From Desulfocurvus sp. (GTDB lineage Bacteria; Desulfobacterota; Desulfovibrionia; Desulfovibrionales; Desulfovibrionaceae): 64,000 nucleotides of DNA. The DNA is taken from the NCBI GenBank assembly GCA_020692325.1, contig JAIMKR010000004.1, positions 157,441 through 221,440 on the forward strand. The letters are read 5' to 3'. The number at the start of each line of letters is the position of its first letter. Position 1 is the first letter of the stretch. The notes beneath the pieces were generated by a model. It was not told the DNA's origin. It saw nothing but the letters and a program-made list of their open reading frames with translations, and ran no database searches. Positions 53,489 through 63,678 of this stretch are shown piece by piece. Made by a program: the position numbers and the translations under genes.

Positions 53489-54817
53489 TCAACCGCGCTT
53501 GCTCAGGCTGGCGCAGTAGAAGAATTCGCCGGCGGGCACGTCCGGCGGCGTGGTCCACGTGGCGTCCAGGGCGGCCTCGGGCCGACGGGCCAGCAGGCGG
53601 GAAACCTGACGCTGGTTTTCCTCGGGAGAGAGGGTGCAGGTGACATAGCACAACCGGCCGCCCGGCGTCAGGGCGTCCAGGGCCCGGTCGAGCATGGCGG
53701 CCTGGAGTCCGGCGAGCGTGGCCACATCCCCGGGCGTGCGCTTCCACTTGATGTCCGGCCGGCGCGACAACGTGCCCAGGCCGGTGCATGGCGCGTCGAG
53801 CACGACGACGGCCGGCGGACGGATCAGGGGAGCTGGCTCGTCCGCCCGGGCGCGCAGCACCAGGAGCCTTCCCTCCGCCACAGCCCAGTCCAGCTCGCGC
53901 GCCAACGCCCGCAGACGCCCCAGGTGCGTGTCGCTGGCGACCACCGGGGAGAGCCCGGCCTCCAGCAAAAGGCGCGTCTTGCCGCCGCGTCCACAGCAGG
54001 CATCCCACACCGGGGTCTTGAAACGCCGGGGTTCCAGTGCCGCCAGCGCCTGCCGAGCGGCGAAGCTTTGCCGCAAAATCGCCGCCCGCTCGGGCGCGGT
54101 GAGATGCAGCTCATCGGTCAAAACCCGCAGCCCCGTGCCAGGCGCGAAGGCCAGCCCCAGGCCCACGCAGCCCAGACAGGCCGGATGCTCGGCGAGGCGA
54201 CGCGCCAGATCGTGCGCGGGCCCCTCACCCAGGGCGTGGGCGTCCACAGCCAGTCCCACGGCGGGCGGACGGGCCTGGGCCTTCAGGTAACGCGCGGCCT
54301 CGGCCTTGGGGTATTCCGCAAGCCACAACCGCACGATCCACTCCGGGCAGGAGTAGTAGCGCGAAAGCACCTCGGCCTCGCTTTTGGCGCCCAGCTTATA
54401 GGGCGTGACCGTGCGCGCCTGCTCCGCCATGCCGGACACGCGGCGCAGGACGGCGTTGAACAGGCCATCGAGGTGCGCGCGCGTGTAGCCCTTGGCCCAG
54501 TCCACGGCCCAGTTCACGCTGGCGTAGGCAGGCACGCGGTCCAGATGCACAATCTCGTGCGCGGCCAGCCCGAGAACGATGGAGGCCTCCACGGGCAATT
54601 TCCGCGCGGGGTCCAGAAAGCGCGAAACCAGCGCGTCCAGCCGGCCCTTCATGCGACAGTAGCCGTAGACGAGCTCGGTGGTCAGCGCGGCGTCGCGATC
54701 GGTGAGCGGATCGGCGTTCAGCACGGCATCCAGGGCGGCTTGCAGGTCGCGGCCCTCGAGAAGGCAGGCGCTCAGGCAATCCAGGGCGGCGGCGCGGGCA
54801 GCCGGCAGCTGCGGCAT
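53489..54817 (-). CDS. rsmB: RsmB-type 16S rRNA m5C methyltransferase
   Basis: A 442-residue SAM enzyme. N-terminal NusB-like domain (about 1-135, DRDAALTTELVYGYCRMKGRLDALV ... ASIVLGLAAHEIVHLDRVPAYASVNWAVDWAKGY). C-terminal methyltransferase with VWDACCGRGGKTRLLLE (SAM motif), LDAPCTGLGTLSRRPDIKWKR carrying the substrate-release Cys, and the catalytic cysteine in LCYVTCTLSPEENQRQV. It is 12 bases downstream of the helicase gene, so both RNA-acting proteins share a transcript. AGGAGGGGG is the RBS. Confidence 0.9.
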   Translation of the reverse strand: MPQLPAARAAALDCLSACLLEGRDLQAALDAVLNADPLTDRDAALTTELVYGYCRMKGRLDALVSRFLDPARKLPVEASIVLGLAAHEIVHLDRVPAYASVNWAVDWAKGYTRAHLDGLFNAVLRRVSGMAEQARTVTPYKLGAKSEAEVLSRYYSCPEWIVRLWLAEYPKAEAARYLKAQARPPAVGLAVDAHALGEGPAHDLARRLAEHPACLGCVGLGLAFAPGTGLRVLTDELHLTAPERAAILRQSFAARQALAALEPRRFKTPVWDACCGRGGKTRLLLEAGLSPVVASDTHLGRLRALARELDWAVAEGRLLVLRARADEPAPLIRPPAVVVLDAPCTGLGTLSRRPDIKWKRTPGDVATLAGLQAAMLDRALDALTPGGRLCYVTCTLSPEENQRQVSRLLARRPEAALDATWTTPPDVPAGEFFYCASLSKRG

Positions 54818-54829
54818 TGGCTCCCCCTC

Positions 54830-56452
54830 CTAGCGACGGCGGCGGCGGCGGCCCTGCCCGGGTTCACCGGAACGGTCTCCGCCGGAATCCCGGCTCTCCT
54901 CGCGGGGGGCGACCACGGGCGCGGGACGGGCCGCATGACCGGCGGGCTGCGGCGGCGGGGTGTGCAGGGCCTGCTGGTGCAGACCGTCGAGAAGCATGGC
55001 CAGCAGCAGGCACTGGTCCTCGTCCTCGGCCATTGTCCTGGCCACGTCGGCAAAGCGGCGGATGCGCTCCTGCTCCAGGCTGTCCTTGGCGCGCCAGCGG
55101 CTTTCCAACACGGTGGTGAGCCGCTGCACGGCGTTTGCGGTCAGCTCGGCCTCGGTGGGCAGCTCACGCTGCTGAAGCTGGATGCCATACTGCCGGGCGA
55201 TGCGCATGAGCTCCATCTTCTGCATCACGTCCACCAGCGAGATGACGGTGCCGTCGGCCCCGGCGCGGCCGGTGCGGCCGGCGCGATGGATGTAGCTCTC
55301 GGGGTTCTCCGGCGGGGAGTAGAGGATGACGTGCGACAGGCCGGGGATGTCGATGCCGCGGCCGGCCACGTCGGTGGCGATGAGGTAGCGCAGCTGCCCG
55401 GCGCGCACGCTGTTGAGCACCTGATCGCGGCGCGACTGGTTGAGGTCGGCGGAGAGCTCGCCCACGTTGTAGCCGAAGCGGCCGAGCACGGCCGTCAGAT
55501 AATGCACGTCGGCCTTGGTGTTGCAGAAGATGATGGCGCTCTCGGGATTCTCCATCTCGATGATGCGCATGAGGCAGCGGTCCTTGCCCATGGCCGGCAC
55601 CTCGTAGAACACGTGGGCCATGTTGGCGATGTGCACCTGTCCCTCGGAAAGGGACAGCCGGCCCGGATCGACGAGGAACTCCTGGGCCAGGCGCAGCACC
55701 TGCTGCGGGAACGTGGCCGAGAACATGGCCGAATGCACGCGCCGGCGCGGCAGATAGCGCTGGATGTCCTTCATGTCCGGGTAGAAGCCGATGGAGAGCA
55801 TCCGGTCGGCCTCGTCGAAAATCAACGTCGACAGGTCGGAAAGCATCAGCGAACGCTTGAGCAGATGGTCGAGCACGCGGCCCGGGGTGCCCACCACGAT
55901 CTGCGCGCCGCGTTTGAAGGCCTCCAGCTGCGCGCCGTAGCCCACGCCGCCATACACGGCCACGCACTCCACACCCGTGCCCTCGAAAAGCACGGCGGCG
56001 TCGGCCGCCACCTGCTGGGCCAGCTCGCGCGTGGGCACCAGGATGAGGGCCTGACAGGTGCTGTGGGTGTGCTCCAGCCGCCCCAGCAGCGGCAGGAGAT
56101 AGGCGGCGGTCTTGCCGGAGCCGGTGCGCGCCTGCACCATGATGTCGCGGCGGGCCAGCATGTACGGCAGAGCCTTTTCCTGCACGGGCATCAGATGATC
56201 CCAGCCGGCGCGGGCGCAGGCCTGACTCATGTTCTCCGGCAGGTCGGCCAGCTTCATCTCCGGCAGGGCGTCCTCGGGGGCGATCTCGCCCACGGCCTCG
56301 GCCCTGGGTTCGTTCATGGTCTGCTCCGCGTAAAGCAGGGCCTTCTGCACCTGGGTCAGTCCCGGAGTCTGCACATACTCGCGCTCGGGACGCGCGGCCC
56401 CGGCCTTCTCCTGGGCGCCGTCTTGCGCGGCGTCGTTCTCGTGATCGGTCAT
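54830..56452 (-). CDS. DEAD-box RNA helicase with basic tail
   Basis: A 540-residue helicase. Motifs in order: Q-like motif region, Walker A ARTGSGKTAAY (I), PTRELAQQV (Ia), GTPGRVLD (Ib), DEAD (II), SATFP (III), IIFCNTK (IV), ATDVAGRGIDIP (V) and HRAGRTGRAG (VI). After the core, a 110-residue C-terminal region ends in six arginines (GQGRRRRRR), an RNA-binding tail. It probably helps rRNA maturation or mRNA turnover, in line with rsmB next door. Confidence 0.94.
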   Translation of the reverse strand: MTDHENDAAQDGAQEKAGAARPEREYVQTPGLTQVQKALLYAEQTMNEPRAEAVGEIAPEDALPEMKLADLPENMSQACARAGWDHLMPVQEKALPYMLARRDIMVQARTGSGKTAAYLLPLLGRLEHTHSTCQALILVPTRELAQQVAADAAVLFEGTGVECVAVYGGVGYGAQLEAFKRGAQIVVGTPGRVLDHLLKRSLMLSDLSTLIFDEADRMLSIGFYPDMKDIQRYLPRRRVHSAMFSATFPQQVLRLAQEFLVDPGRLSLSEGQVHIANMAHVFYEVPAMGKDRCLMRIIEMENPESAIIFCNTKADVHYLTAVLGRFGYNVGELSADLNQSRRDQVLNSVRAGQLRYLIATDVAGRGIDIPGLSHVILYSPPENPESYIHRAGRTGRAGADGTVISLVDVMQKMELMRIARQYGIQLQQRELPTEAELTANAVQRLTTVLESRWRAKDSLEQERIRRFADVARTMAEDEDQCLLLAMLLDGLHQQALHTPPPQPAGHAARPAPVVAPREESRDSGGDRSGEPGQGRRRRRR

Positions 56453-56497
56453 TGTCGGTGATTCTCCCGACGCACGGCGGGCCGCTGCGGCCCCGGC

Positions 56498-57469
56498 CTA
56501 TGCGTCCTGTTCGGCCTCTCGGCCCTTTTCGGTTGAAGCGGATCCGCCTCCCTGGCGCAGGCCGTCCACCACGGACAGGGCGGTGCCCACGAGGGCGGAG
56601 ACGTCGGCCACGTTGGCCGGCAGGATGAGGGTGTTGTTGGTCTTGGCGAGGTTGCCGAACTCGGCGATGTACTTTTCGGCCAGGCGAACGCGCGCGCCGT
56701 TCATGCCCTCGGGTCCGGAAAGGGACTCGGCGACGCGGCGGATGCCCTCGGCCGTGGCCTCGGCCACGATTTCGATCTCGCGGGCGCGGCCCTCGGCCTC
56801 GTTGATGCGCTTCTGCTTCTCGCCCTCGGAAACGTTGATGGCCTGCTGGCGCTGCCCCTCGGCCATATTGATGCGCGACTGCCGTTCGCCCTCGCTGCGC
56901 GCGATCTCGGCACGCTTCTCGCGTTCGGCCTTCACCTGCAGTTCCATGGCGGCCATGACGCTCTGCGGGGGATTGATGTCCTTGATCTCGTAGCGCAGCA
57001 CCTTGACGCCCCAGCCGGTCGCCGCCTCGTCCACGGCGGTGATGACCTGATGGTTGATGGTCTCGCGCGTTTCGAAGGTGCGGTCGAGCTCGATCTTGCC
57101 AATGGCCGAGCGCAGGGAGGTCTGCGAAAGCTGGATGGCCGCCTGGTAGTAGTTGGCGATGCCGTAGCTGGAGAGCTTGGCGTCCCGCACCTCGAGGTAG
57201 ATGAGGCCGTCGATGGAGACCGCCACGTTGTCCTTGGTGATGCAGACCTGGGGCGGGATCTCCAGCACCTCCTCCTTCATGGAGCGCCTGTAGGCCACGC
57301 GATCGACGAAGGGGACGAGGATGTGGAAGCCGGCGGCCAGCGTGGTGGAATAACGGCCCAGCCGCTCCACGATGTACTCCGACTTCTGGGGCACGACCAC
57401 GGCGGTCTTGACGAAGACGATGACGGCCAGTACGGCCAGGATGCCAAGGATGACGACGTTGCCGCTCAC
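56498..57469 (-). CDS. SPFH/Band 7 membrane protein (QmcA/stomatin-like)
   Basis: A 323-residue protein. N-terminal TM helix (VVILGILAVLAVIVFVKTAVVV), SPFH domain (about 25-190: YIVERLGRYSTTLAAGFHILVPFVDRVAYRRSMKEEVLEIPPQ, in part), then a long coiled coil (AEREKRAEIARSEGERQSRINMAEGQRQQAINVSEGEKQKRINEAEG, in part) ending at a disordered tail. It oligomerises into membrane cages. The GTG start has TAGGAGGAG upstream. Eleven bases downstream of nfeD, its standard partner. Confidence 0.93.
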   Translation of the reverse strand: MSGNVVILGILAVLAVIVFVKTAVVVPQKSEYIVERLGRYSTTLAAGFHILVPFVDRVAYRRSMKEEVLEIPPQVCITKDNVAVSIDGLIYLEVRDAKLSSYGIANYYQAAIQLSQTSLRSAIGKIELDRTFETRETINHQVITAVDEAATGWGVKVLRYEIKDINPPQSVMAAMELQVKAEREKRAEIARSEGERQSRINMAEGQRQQAINVSEGEKQKRINEAEGRAREIEIVAEATAEGIRRVAESLSGPEGMNGARVRLAEKYIAEFGNLAKTNNTLILPANVADVSALVGTALSVVDGLRQGGGSASTEKGREAEQDA

Positions 57470-57480
57470 AATTGCTCCTC

Positions 57481-57975
57481 CTATGCGTTGTCGCCGACGG
57501 CGTTTCCGGCGGCGTTTTCGTCCGCCGGACGCACGAGGTACGCGCCAGGATCGTCCTCGGCCGGGCCGACGATGACCACGGAGGCGCCGGCGGGCGCGGC
57601 CGCGCGCGAATGCGCCCGCCAAAAGCTGCCACGAAACTTGATCTCCCCGGGATGGCCGGGGGCGATGGCCCGCGTGACCACGGCGGTCCGCCCGGCCCCG
57701 CTGTCCAGGTCGTCGCCGGCGCCGGACTCGCGGGTGCGGCCGCGGAACACGCGCAGGAACATGCGCCGCAAAAGCGCCAGCCCGGCGGCGGAGGCGATCA
57801 GGAACACCGCGATCTGCCCGCCGGGGCCGATGGGCAGGGTGTAGGCGGCCAACGCGGCCACAAAGGCGCCGAGGGCGAAGAACAGCAGCACGAACCCGGG
57901 CGTGAGCAGTTCCGCCAGCAGCAGAATCATGCCAGCGAGGAACCAAAGCACATGCGCCGAGAACAAACCATCCAT
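57481..57975 (-). CDS. NfeD-family membrane protein (short form)
   Basis: A 164-residue protein: three TM helices in the first ~75 residues (LWFLAGMILLLAELLTPGFVLLFFALGAFVAALAAY; QIAVFLIASAAGLALLRRMF) and a C-terminal OB-fold (about 95-155, GRTAVVTRAIAPGHPGEIKFRGSFWRA). NfeD proteins bind and regulate SPFH proteins. The ATG follows GGAGGG closely. Confidence 0.92.
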   Translation of the reverse strand: MDGLFSAHVLWFLAGMILLLAELLTPGFVLLFFALGAFVAALAAYTLPIGPGGQIAVFLIASAAGLALLRRMFLRVFRGRTRESGAGDDLDSGAGRTAVVTRAIAPGHPGEIKFRGSFWRAHSRAAAPAGASVVIVGPAEDDPGAYLVRPADENAAGNAVGDNA

Positions 57976-58144
57976 AAACCCTCCACCCTCTCTCCTGCTT
58001 TTCCTACGCCATTGCCGCCCGCACGGCAAGGCCCGGCGATTCCCGGACCGTGCGGGTCCCCGCCCCCCCTTGCAAGACGCCGCGCTTTGCGCTAATCTCC
58101 CTCCTCCTTCACGTCGATATGGCGTGCAAGGGAGCACGAAAATC

Positions 58145-58294
58145 ATGAGCCGCCGCATAGCCAACGCACTGAGACACCGTCTGAACCCCCTGCACCTGTA
58201 CTGCAGGCTGTGCGACCTGGGCCTGCCGACCCGGCTGGCGCGCGGGCTCTCCGCCGGTTACGAGCGCGTGCTCTACCATCCCTTCGGCGGCTGA
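58145..58294 (+). CDS. Small conserved-looking hypothetical protein (49 aa)
   Basis: A 49-residue basic protein with Cys pair and helical, possibly amphipathic pattern: [33 protein letters not shown], ending [11 protein letters not shown]. Clear RBS AAGGGAG. It sits 109 bases before argB on the same strand. Intact small frame with normal codon use; I recall no named family. It could be a membrane-surface or regulatory small protein. Confidence 0.6.
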   Translation: MSRRIANALRHRLNPLHLYCRLCDLGLPTRLARGLSAGYERVLYHPFGG

Positions 58295-58403
58295 AGCCCG
58301 CCGCTCCCCTCCCACCGCTGTTGACAAGCCGTCCCGGCCGCGCGATGTTCCGCCACCGCGCGGGCCTTCGCTCCGCGCCATTCCGCTTCGCCGGAGGCTT
58401 CCA

Positions 58404-59348
58404 ATGACCAACGCCGACGCCCTCAAGGCCGCCTTCGTCTGTCCCAACCCGGAGGACACGCCCGCCGCCCTCAAAAAGGGCGCGGATCAGGCGCGCATGA
58501 TCATCGAGATGCTGCCCTACATCCGCGAATTCGCCGGGCGCACCATCGTCATCAAGTACGGCGGCAACGCCATGATCGACGAGCGGCTCAAGCAGAGCTT
58601 CGCCCGCAGCGTGGTGCTGCTCAAGTACGTGGGGGTCAACCCCGTCATCGTGCATGGCGGCGGCCCGCAGATAGGCAAGATGCTCAAGGCGCTGAACATC
58701 GCCTCCGAGTTCCGGCAGGGCCTGCGCGTCACCGACGACGCCACCATGGACGTGGTGGAGATGGTGCTGGTGGGCAAGGTCAACAAGGAAATCGTCAACC
58801 TCATCAATCTGGCCGGCGGCCGGGCCGTCGGGCTCTCCGGCAAGGACGGAATGCTCATCCGCGCCGAAAAGAAGGAACTGGCCGTCAACCGCGACGACGC
58901 CCCGCCGGAGATCATCGACCTGGGCAAGGTGGGCGAGGTGACGCGCATCGAGACCGACGTGCTCACCTCCCTCATGGGCAGCGGCATCATCCCGGTCATC
59001 GCGCCCGTGGGCGTGGACGAGCTGGGCGACACCTACAACATCAATGCCGACTCCGTGGCCGGGGCCGTGGCCGGGGCCATGCGCGCCAAGCGCCTGCACC
59101 TGCTCACCGACGTGCCCGGCGTGCTCGATGCGAACAAGAAACTCATCCGCAGCATGACCAGCACCGAGGCCTTCCAGGCCATCGAGAAAGGGCTGGTGGT
59201 GGGCGGCATGATCCCCAAGCTGCAATGCTGCCTGGAGGCCATCATGGCCGGCGTGGAGAAGGTGCACATCATCGACGGCCGCGTGGAGAACTGCGTGCTG
59301 CTGGAACTCTTCACCGCCTGCGGCATCGGCACCGAGATCACCCGCTAG
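58404..59348 (+). CDS. argB: Acetylglutamate kinase
   Basis: A 314-residue enzyme, second step of arginine synthesis. Signatures: [12 protein letters not shown] (ATP-binding Lys/Gly-rich), [12 protein letters not shown] (substrate loop), [45 protein letters not shown] and [15 protein letters not shown]. It is about 15-20 residues longer at the N-terminus than the E. coli enzyme, like arginine-regulated hexameric forms whose N-helix mediates hexamerisation. Monocistronic, with its own terminator. Feedback by arginine is inferred from length. Confidence 0.96.
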   Translation: MTNADALKAAFVCPNPEDTPAALKKGADQARMIIEMLPYIREFAGRTIVIKYGGNAMIDERLKQSFARSVVLLKYVGVNPVIVHGGGPQIGKMLKALNIASEFRQGLRVTDDATMDVVEMVLVGKVNKEIVNLINLAGGRAVGLSGKDGMLIRAEKKELAVNRDDAPPEIIDLGKVGEVTRIETDVLTSLMGSGIIPVIAPVGVDELGDTYNINADSVAGAVAGAMRAKRLHLLTDVPGVLDANKKLIRSMTSTEAFQAIEKGLVVGGMIPKLQCCLEAIMAGVEKVHIIDGRVENCVLLELFTACGIGTEITR

Positions 59349-59365
59349 CAGGCGTCCCGAAAGCG

Positions 59366-59399
59366 AAGGCGGTCCCGCTCATGCGCGGCCGCCTTTTTT
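59366..59399 (+). terminator. Rho-independent terminator of argB
   Basis: AGGCGG pairs with CCGCCT around a 16-base loop that can form a smaller inner stem, followed by TTTTTT, 18 bases after the argB stop. Confidence 0.85.
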
Positions 59400-59528
59400 C
59401 ATGCCATACCGGCGGACGGGTGAGTCGATCGCCTTGCCGGCATGACCTGCGCCGTCGGCGTTGGTGGCTGGACGACCGGCGCGACCGGCCCGGTCAAGAG
59501 ACGCGCGTACCTCCTCGCGCCTCTCCCG

Positions 59529-61400
59529 CTACGCCGCCACGTCGAGCCCTTCGCCGCCCGGCGCGGAAACCATTCCCTCGGAAGGGGCGTCGTCCGCGCG
59601 AACATCGTCCGTAGGGTCCGCATCCTCCGCATCACTGCGGATGTCCTCCATGATGACGGAAAGTCGGCTCGCCTGATCGGCCAGCTCGGCCACCGCCCGG
59701 GCGGATTCGTCCATGGCCGCGCCGGTCTGTTCGCCGATGCCGTGCATGTGCGCCACGGACTCGTTGACCTCGCGGCCGGCCTCGGCCTGATGCGCCGCTG
59801 CGGCGGCGATGGCGCGGATCTCCTCGTTCGTCCTGGCCGTGAGGGCCGCGATCTCGCGCAGGGATGCGGCCGAGGCGTCGGCGCGCGTGGTGGCCTCGCT
59901 CACGGCCCGGCCGGCCAACTCCACCTGGTCCAGACTGCCACGCGTTTCGGCCTGGATGCCGCGAATTGCCGCATCCACCTGTTTGGTGGCGGCCTGGGTC
60001 TTCTCGGCCAGCTTGCGCACCTCGTCGGCGACCACGGCGAAGCCCCGACCCGCGTCGCCGGCCCGGGCTGCCTCGATGGCGGCGTTGAGCGCCAGCAGGT
60101 TCGTCTGGTCGGCGATGTCGGCGATGACCGTGATGATGCGGCCGATGTCCTCGCTTTTGGCGTGCAGGGCGTCCATGCTGACGCGCAGGGCCCCGGCGCG
60201 ATCCTGCACGGCGGCCACCACCCGGGCGACCTCGGCCACGGCGCGTTCGCCCTCGCCGGCGCGGGTCTTGGCGGCCTCGGCCGTCTCCGCGGCGCGCGCG
60301 GCACCCTTGCCCGCCTTGTCCACGGCCTCCAGCAGGCGTTCCATGGCCCCGGCGGTCTCCACGGAAAGACGCGACTGCTCGCCGGCTCCGCGCGCGGACT
60401 GCTCCACTTGGGCCGAGAGCTGCTGCGATCCGGCCCCGAGACGGTCCACCACCTCGCCCATGCGTTCCGCCGCCTGCCGCATCCCCTCGCGCCGCGAGAG
60501 CTCGGCCTTCAGACCGGCGGTCCGGGCCTCCTCCACGGCGCAACGGGCGTGTTCGGCCTCGTTCTCCGCCTCCAGCCGGCATTCTCCGGCGAGGGCGATT
60601 TCCTTCCGCAGCGAACGCACCATGAGCCCCAGCGCCCGGGCCATCTTGCCTAGCTCGTCGCGCCGGTCCACGGGCAGCTCGGCCGTGAGATCGCCATCGG
60701 CCACGCGCTCGGCGAAGGCCAGGGTGCGCCGGAGCGGCCGGTTGATGTTCGAGGCCACCCACGCGCCGAAAGCCAGCGAAACGACCACCGCCAGCAACGC
60801 CGCGCCGAGCAGGAGCATCTGATCGCGCCGCGCCCGGGGCAGGGCCTCGTTCACGAAGCCGTCGGTGCCGGCGCGCTCCTGTATCATGAGCTTGTCCAGT
60901 GCGGCCTCCACGCCTTGCAGCGACTCACGGGCCTCGCGCATGGACAGGGCCATGGCCCCCATGCGCATATCGCCATCCAGAAGCTCCAACACCCGGCGGT
61001 GGCGGCCGCCCCAATCATCCCAGGCGTTCTTGAACGCGAGCCAGTCGGGATTCTTGGCCTCGGGCCGGCCGTCCGGCGCGGGCAGGGCCTCGAAGGCCTT
61101 CATGGCGGCCTCGGCCTGGGCCCAATACTTGACGAGATTGTCCTTCTGGCGCTGCATGAGCTGCGGATTCTCCTCCGTCTCGGGGATGAGGCGGGTGCGC
61201 TCGGCCCGCTGCAGGGCGGTGAGCGCGTTGCGCAGCACAAGCAGCTGATACTGCGCCGGCAGGCTGCGGCGGGCCGTTGTGGTGAGGGCGTCCTCGGTGC
61301 GGAGGATGCCCAGGTAGCCTCCGGCGGCGACGACCAGGGTGATGACCGCTGCGGTGGCGAGGGCGAGGGCCACTTTGCCCCAGACCGGAATGTTGCGCAT
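59529..61400 (-). CDS. Methyl-accepting chemotaxis protein
   Basis: A 623-residue transmembrane chemoreceptor. TM1 about 8-30, a ~155-residue periplasmic four-helix-bundle ligand domain ([35 protein letters not shown]), TM2 about 190-212 ([22 protein letters not shown]), HAMP ([38 protein letters not shown]), then a signalling domain whose tip reads [41 protein letters not shown]. No CheR/CheB pentapeptide at the C-terminus, so adaptation depends on other receptors. AAGGAGCC RBS supports the ATG at 61400. Ligand unknown. Confidence 0.94.
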   Translation of the reverse strand: MRNIPVWGKVALALATAAVITLVVAAGGYLGILRTEDALTTTARRSLPAQYQLLVLRNALTALQRAERTRLIPETEENPQLMQRQKDNLVKYWAQAEAAMKAFEALPAPDGRPEAKNPDWLAFKNAWDDWGGRHRRVLELLDGDMRMGAMALSMREARESLQGVEAALDKLMIQERAGTDGFVNEALPRARRDQMLLLGAALLAVVVSLAFGAWVASNINRPLRRTLAFAERVADGDLTAELPVDRRDELGKMARALGLMVRSLRKEIALAGECRLEAENEAEHARCAVEEARTAGLKAELSRREGMRQAAERMGEVVDRLGAGSQQLSAQVEQSARGAGEQSRLSVETAGAMERLLEAVDKAGKGAARAAETAEAAKTRAGEGERAVAEVARVVAAVQDRAGALRVSMDALHAKSEDIGRIITVIADIADQTNLLALNAAIEAARAGDAGRGFAVVADEVRKLAEKTQAATKQVDAAIRGIQAETRGSLDQVELAGRAVSEATTRADASAASLREIAALTARTNEEIRAIAAAAAHQAEAGREVNESVAHMHGIGEQTGAAMDESARAVAELADQASRLSVIMEDIRSDAEDADPTDDVRADDAPSEGMVSAPGGEGLDVAA

Positions 61401-61591
61401 GGCGTGGCTCCTTGTGACGGGAACGCGAATTTTTGTCCCGTCGCGCAGACATACCCCGCGCGTGGCCGCCCCGGGTTCCCCCCGGGTGAAATCCCGGTGA
61501 CGTTTTGACGACAGCCACGCCCTTGCGCACTGCGCGCCCACGGCGTTATCATCCGTCCCAAAGCGCGCCAGACGCGCGAAGGAGGCCGTCC

Positions 61592-62638
61592 GTGTCCCAC
61601 GATACAACGCCCAAACCCTCGCCCCGTTCCCTGCTCGCCATGTCCGACGCCTACTGGAAATCCTGCACGCTGCACGCCGCCGTTGCGCTGGACGTGTTCA
61701 CCGCCCTGGCCGACGAGGCGGCCACCGCCGGGGAGCTGGCCCAGCGCCTGGGGACGAACGCCCGCGCCACCGGCATGTTGCTGGGCGCGCTATGCGCCAT
61801 GGGGCTGCTGGAACGCCGGGGCGAAACCTTCTCGCCCTCGGTGGAGACGGCAGCGTACCTGGTGCGCGGCGCGCCGGAATACAAGGGCCACATCATCATG
61901 CACCACAAGCACCTGCTGGAGGCCTTCGGGCGCATGGACGAGGCCGTGCGCACGGGGCAAAGCGTGCGCGGCGGCGAGCGCACCGGTGCCGAACGCGAGG
62001 CCTTTCTGCTGGGCATGTACAACAACGCCATGGGGATAGCCCCCCGTCTGGCCCCCGAGCTGGACGCCCTGCTGCACAAGGCCGGCCTGTCTCCCCTGCG
62101 CGGGCACGGCCGTCTGCTCGACCTCGGCGGCGGCCCCGGCACCTACGCCATCCACTTCTGTCTGGCCCGGCCGGACCTGACAGCCGCCGTGTTCGACCTG
62201 CCCACCACCCGGCCCTTCGCCGAGGCCACGGCCACGCGCTTCGGCCTGAGCTGCTCCGGCCCAGACGCGCGCCTGTCCTTCCTTCCCGGCGACTACACGC
62301 GCGACCCCGTGCCTGGCGGTTTCGACGCTGCCTGGCTCTCGCACATTCTCCACGGCGAGGGACCGGACATGGCGGCGCGCATCGTGACCGGCGCGGCGGC
62401 TGGTCTGAACCGGGGCGGCGTGCTGCTGGTGCACGAGTTTTTGCTGAACGACACGCTCGACGGCCCGGAATTCCCCGCGCTGTTCTCCCTGAACATGCTG
62501 CTGGGCACGCCTGGCGGGCAGGCCTACTCCGGCGGGCAGGTGGCGGAAATGCTGCGCGCGGCCGGTCTGACGGACATTGCGCGGCTGGACTTCGCCGGGC
62601 CGAACGACTCCGGCATCGTGGCCGGCCGCAAGCCGTGA
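61592..62638 (+). CDS. SAM-dependent O-methyltransferase-like protein (acetylserotonin-OMT type)
   Basis: A 348-residue protein. N-terminal winged-helix dimerisation domain (about 15-80, [47 protein letters not shown]). C-terminal Rossmann fold: [36 protein letters not shown] (SAM site, about 172-205) and [19 protein letters not shown] with the His-x-x-x-x-E catalytic region. The family methylates small metabolites, quinones or arsenicals; the substrate is unknown. GTG start with GAAGGAGG 8 bases upstream. Divergent from the chemoreceptor. Confidence 0.88.
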   Translation: MSHDTTPKPSPRSLLAMSDAYWKSCTLHAAVALDVFTALADEAATAGELAQRLGTNARATGMLLGALCAMGLLERRGETFSPSVETAAYLVRGAPEYKGHIIMHHKHLLEAFGRMDEAVRTGQSVRGGERTGAEREAFLLGMYNNAMGIAPRLAPELDALLHKAGLSPLRGHGRLLDLGGGPGTYAIHFCLARPDLTAAVFDLPTTRPFAEATATRFGLSCSGPDARLSFLPGDYTRDPVPGGFDAAWLSHILHGEGPDMAARIVTGAAAGLNRGGVLLVHEFLLNDTLDGPEFPALFSLNMLLGTPGGQAYSGGQVAEMLRAAGLTDIARLDFAGPNDSGIVAGRKP

Positions 62639-62700
62639 GCTGCGGCGCGCTCGGATCGACCGGAACGAACGCGGAGGCCGAAAGGACCGAAAGGATCACA

Positions 62701-63606
62701 ATGGCCGCCCGGGCCGTGGCGGCGCGCTTCGCCCACGGGCTGACTCTGGGGACGCGGGACGCCGAGGCCTTGCGGCAGGCCACGGGCGAGGACGACATCA
62801 CCCTGGCGCTGCGACGTCTCGCGGCCGATGCGGACTCCTGCCTGACCGCGCCGCTGCTGGCCCTTGTCTATTCCCCGGGTCCGGAGGACATGCGGGCGTT
62901 GGAACCCGCCCTCGCCGGGGCCGACCTCGACGACGCCGGTGCGATGGAGTTGGAGGACGCGGCGGCGCGCCTCGTTTCGGCGGGGGAAAGCCGCCTGCGC
63001 CTGCCGGAGGGAAATCCAGCAAGCCTTGCACCCTCCGTTGATGACGTGCGCGACTACGTGCGCCGCCTCGCCGCCGGGGCCACGCCCCCGCCGGAGCTGC
63101 GCACGCGCCTGCCGCGCTTCGGACCCGACGCGGCCACGCTGGGCGTCGTCCTCCGTCATGGCCGGCTTTCCTGGAGTCCGGCGCGGACGTTCCTCGTCGC
63201 CACGCTGCTCGACCGCATGAACACCCACGGTCCGCAGGCCGATGACGCACCGGCGCTCATCGCCTGGACCATGCGTTTCCTCGACCTGTTCCCGCCGGAC
63301 CTGAACCCGAGGGAGGCCCTGGCCGAACGCCATCGGGCGCTCGTCGCCGAACTCCGGCAGGCCGAGTTCCAGGAGCGCGCCATCGCCAGCGACAACTTCG
63401 AGACGCGCTTGTCACAAGGGCTGCGGTTCGGTCACGCGCACGCCCCGGACGTGCGGACGGAATTGGCGTCGCTCGACCGCGCCTGCCGGTTGGCCCTCGG
63501 CCTGGACGGTGCGGCCCTCGATCGACCGGCGGCCGCCATCGACCTCGGTCAAGCCGAAGGGGCGGAGGAACTTCTGCGCATCCTTGGCAATCCCCCCTGG
63601 GAATGA
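62701..63606 (+). CDS. Hypothetical protein
   Basis: A 301-residue, mostly alpha-helical, Ala/Arg/Leu-rich soluble protein with host codon use and RBS AAAGGATC. Features: GLTLGTRDAEALRQATGEDDITLALRRLAADADSC, a region LEPALAGADLDDAGAMELEDAAARL, and FLDLFPPDLNPREALAERHRALVAEL. No recognisable catalytic motif or TM helix. Sixty-two bases after the methyltransferase on the same strand, so perhaps co-transcribed. I do not recognise the family. Confidence 0.68.
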   Translation: MAARAVAARFAHGLTLGTRDAEALRQATGEDDITLALRRLAADADSCLTAPLLALVYSPGPEDMRALEPALAGADLDDAGAMELEDAAARLVSAGESRLRLPEGNPASLAPSVDDVRDYVRRLAAGATPPPELRTRLPRFGPDAATLGVVLRHGRLSWSPARTFLVATLLDRMNTHGPQADDAPALIAWTMRFLDLFPPDLNPREALAERHRALVAELRQAEFQERAIASDNFETRLSQGLRFGHAHAPDVRTELASLDRACRLALGLDGAALDRPAAAIDLGQAEGAEELLRILGNPPWE

Positions 63607-63611
63607 TCCAC

Positions 63612-63651
63612 AAAAAAAGCGGCGAAACGCCCGATCAGGACGCCCCGCCGC
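63612..63651 (-). terminator. Rho-independent terminator of the Lys/Ala-rich protein gene
   Basis: On the minus strand GCGGCG pairs with CGCCGC, with an inner stem GCGTCC/GGGCGT (two wobbles), followed by seven T. It starts about 27 bases after the stop. Confidence 0.85.
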
Positions 63652-63678
63652 AAGGTGGAGGGAAAATGCGGTCCGCGA

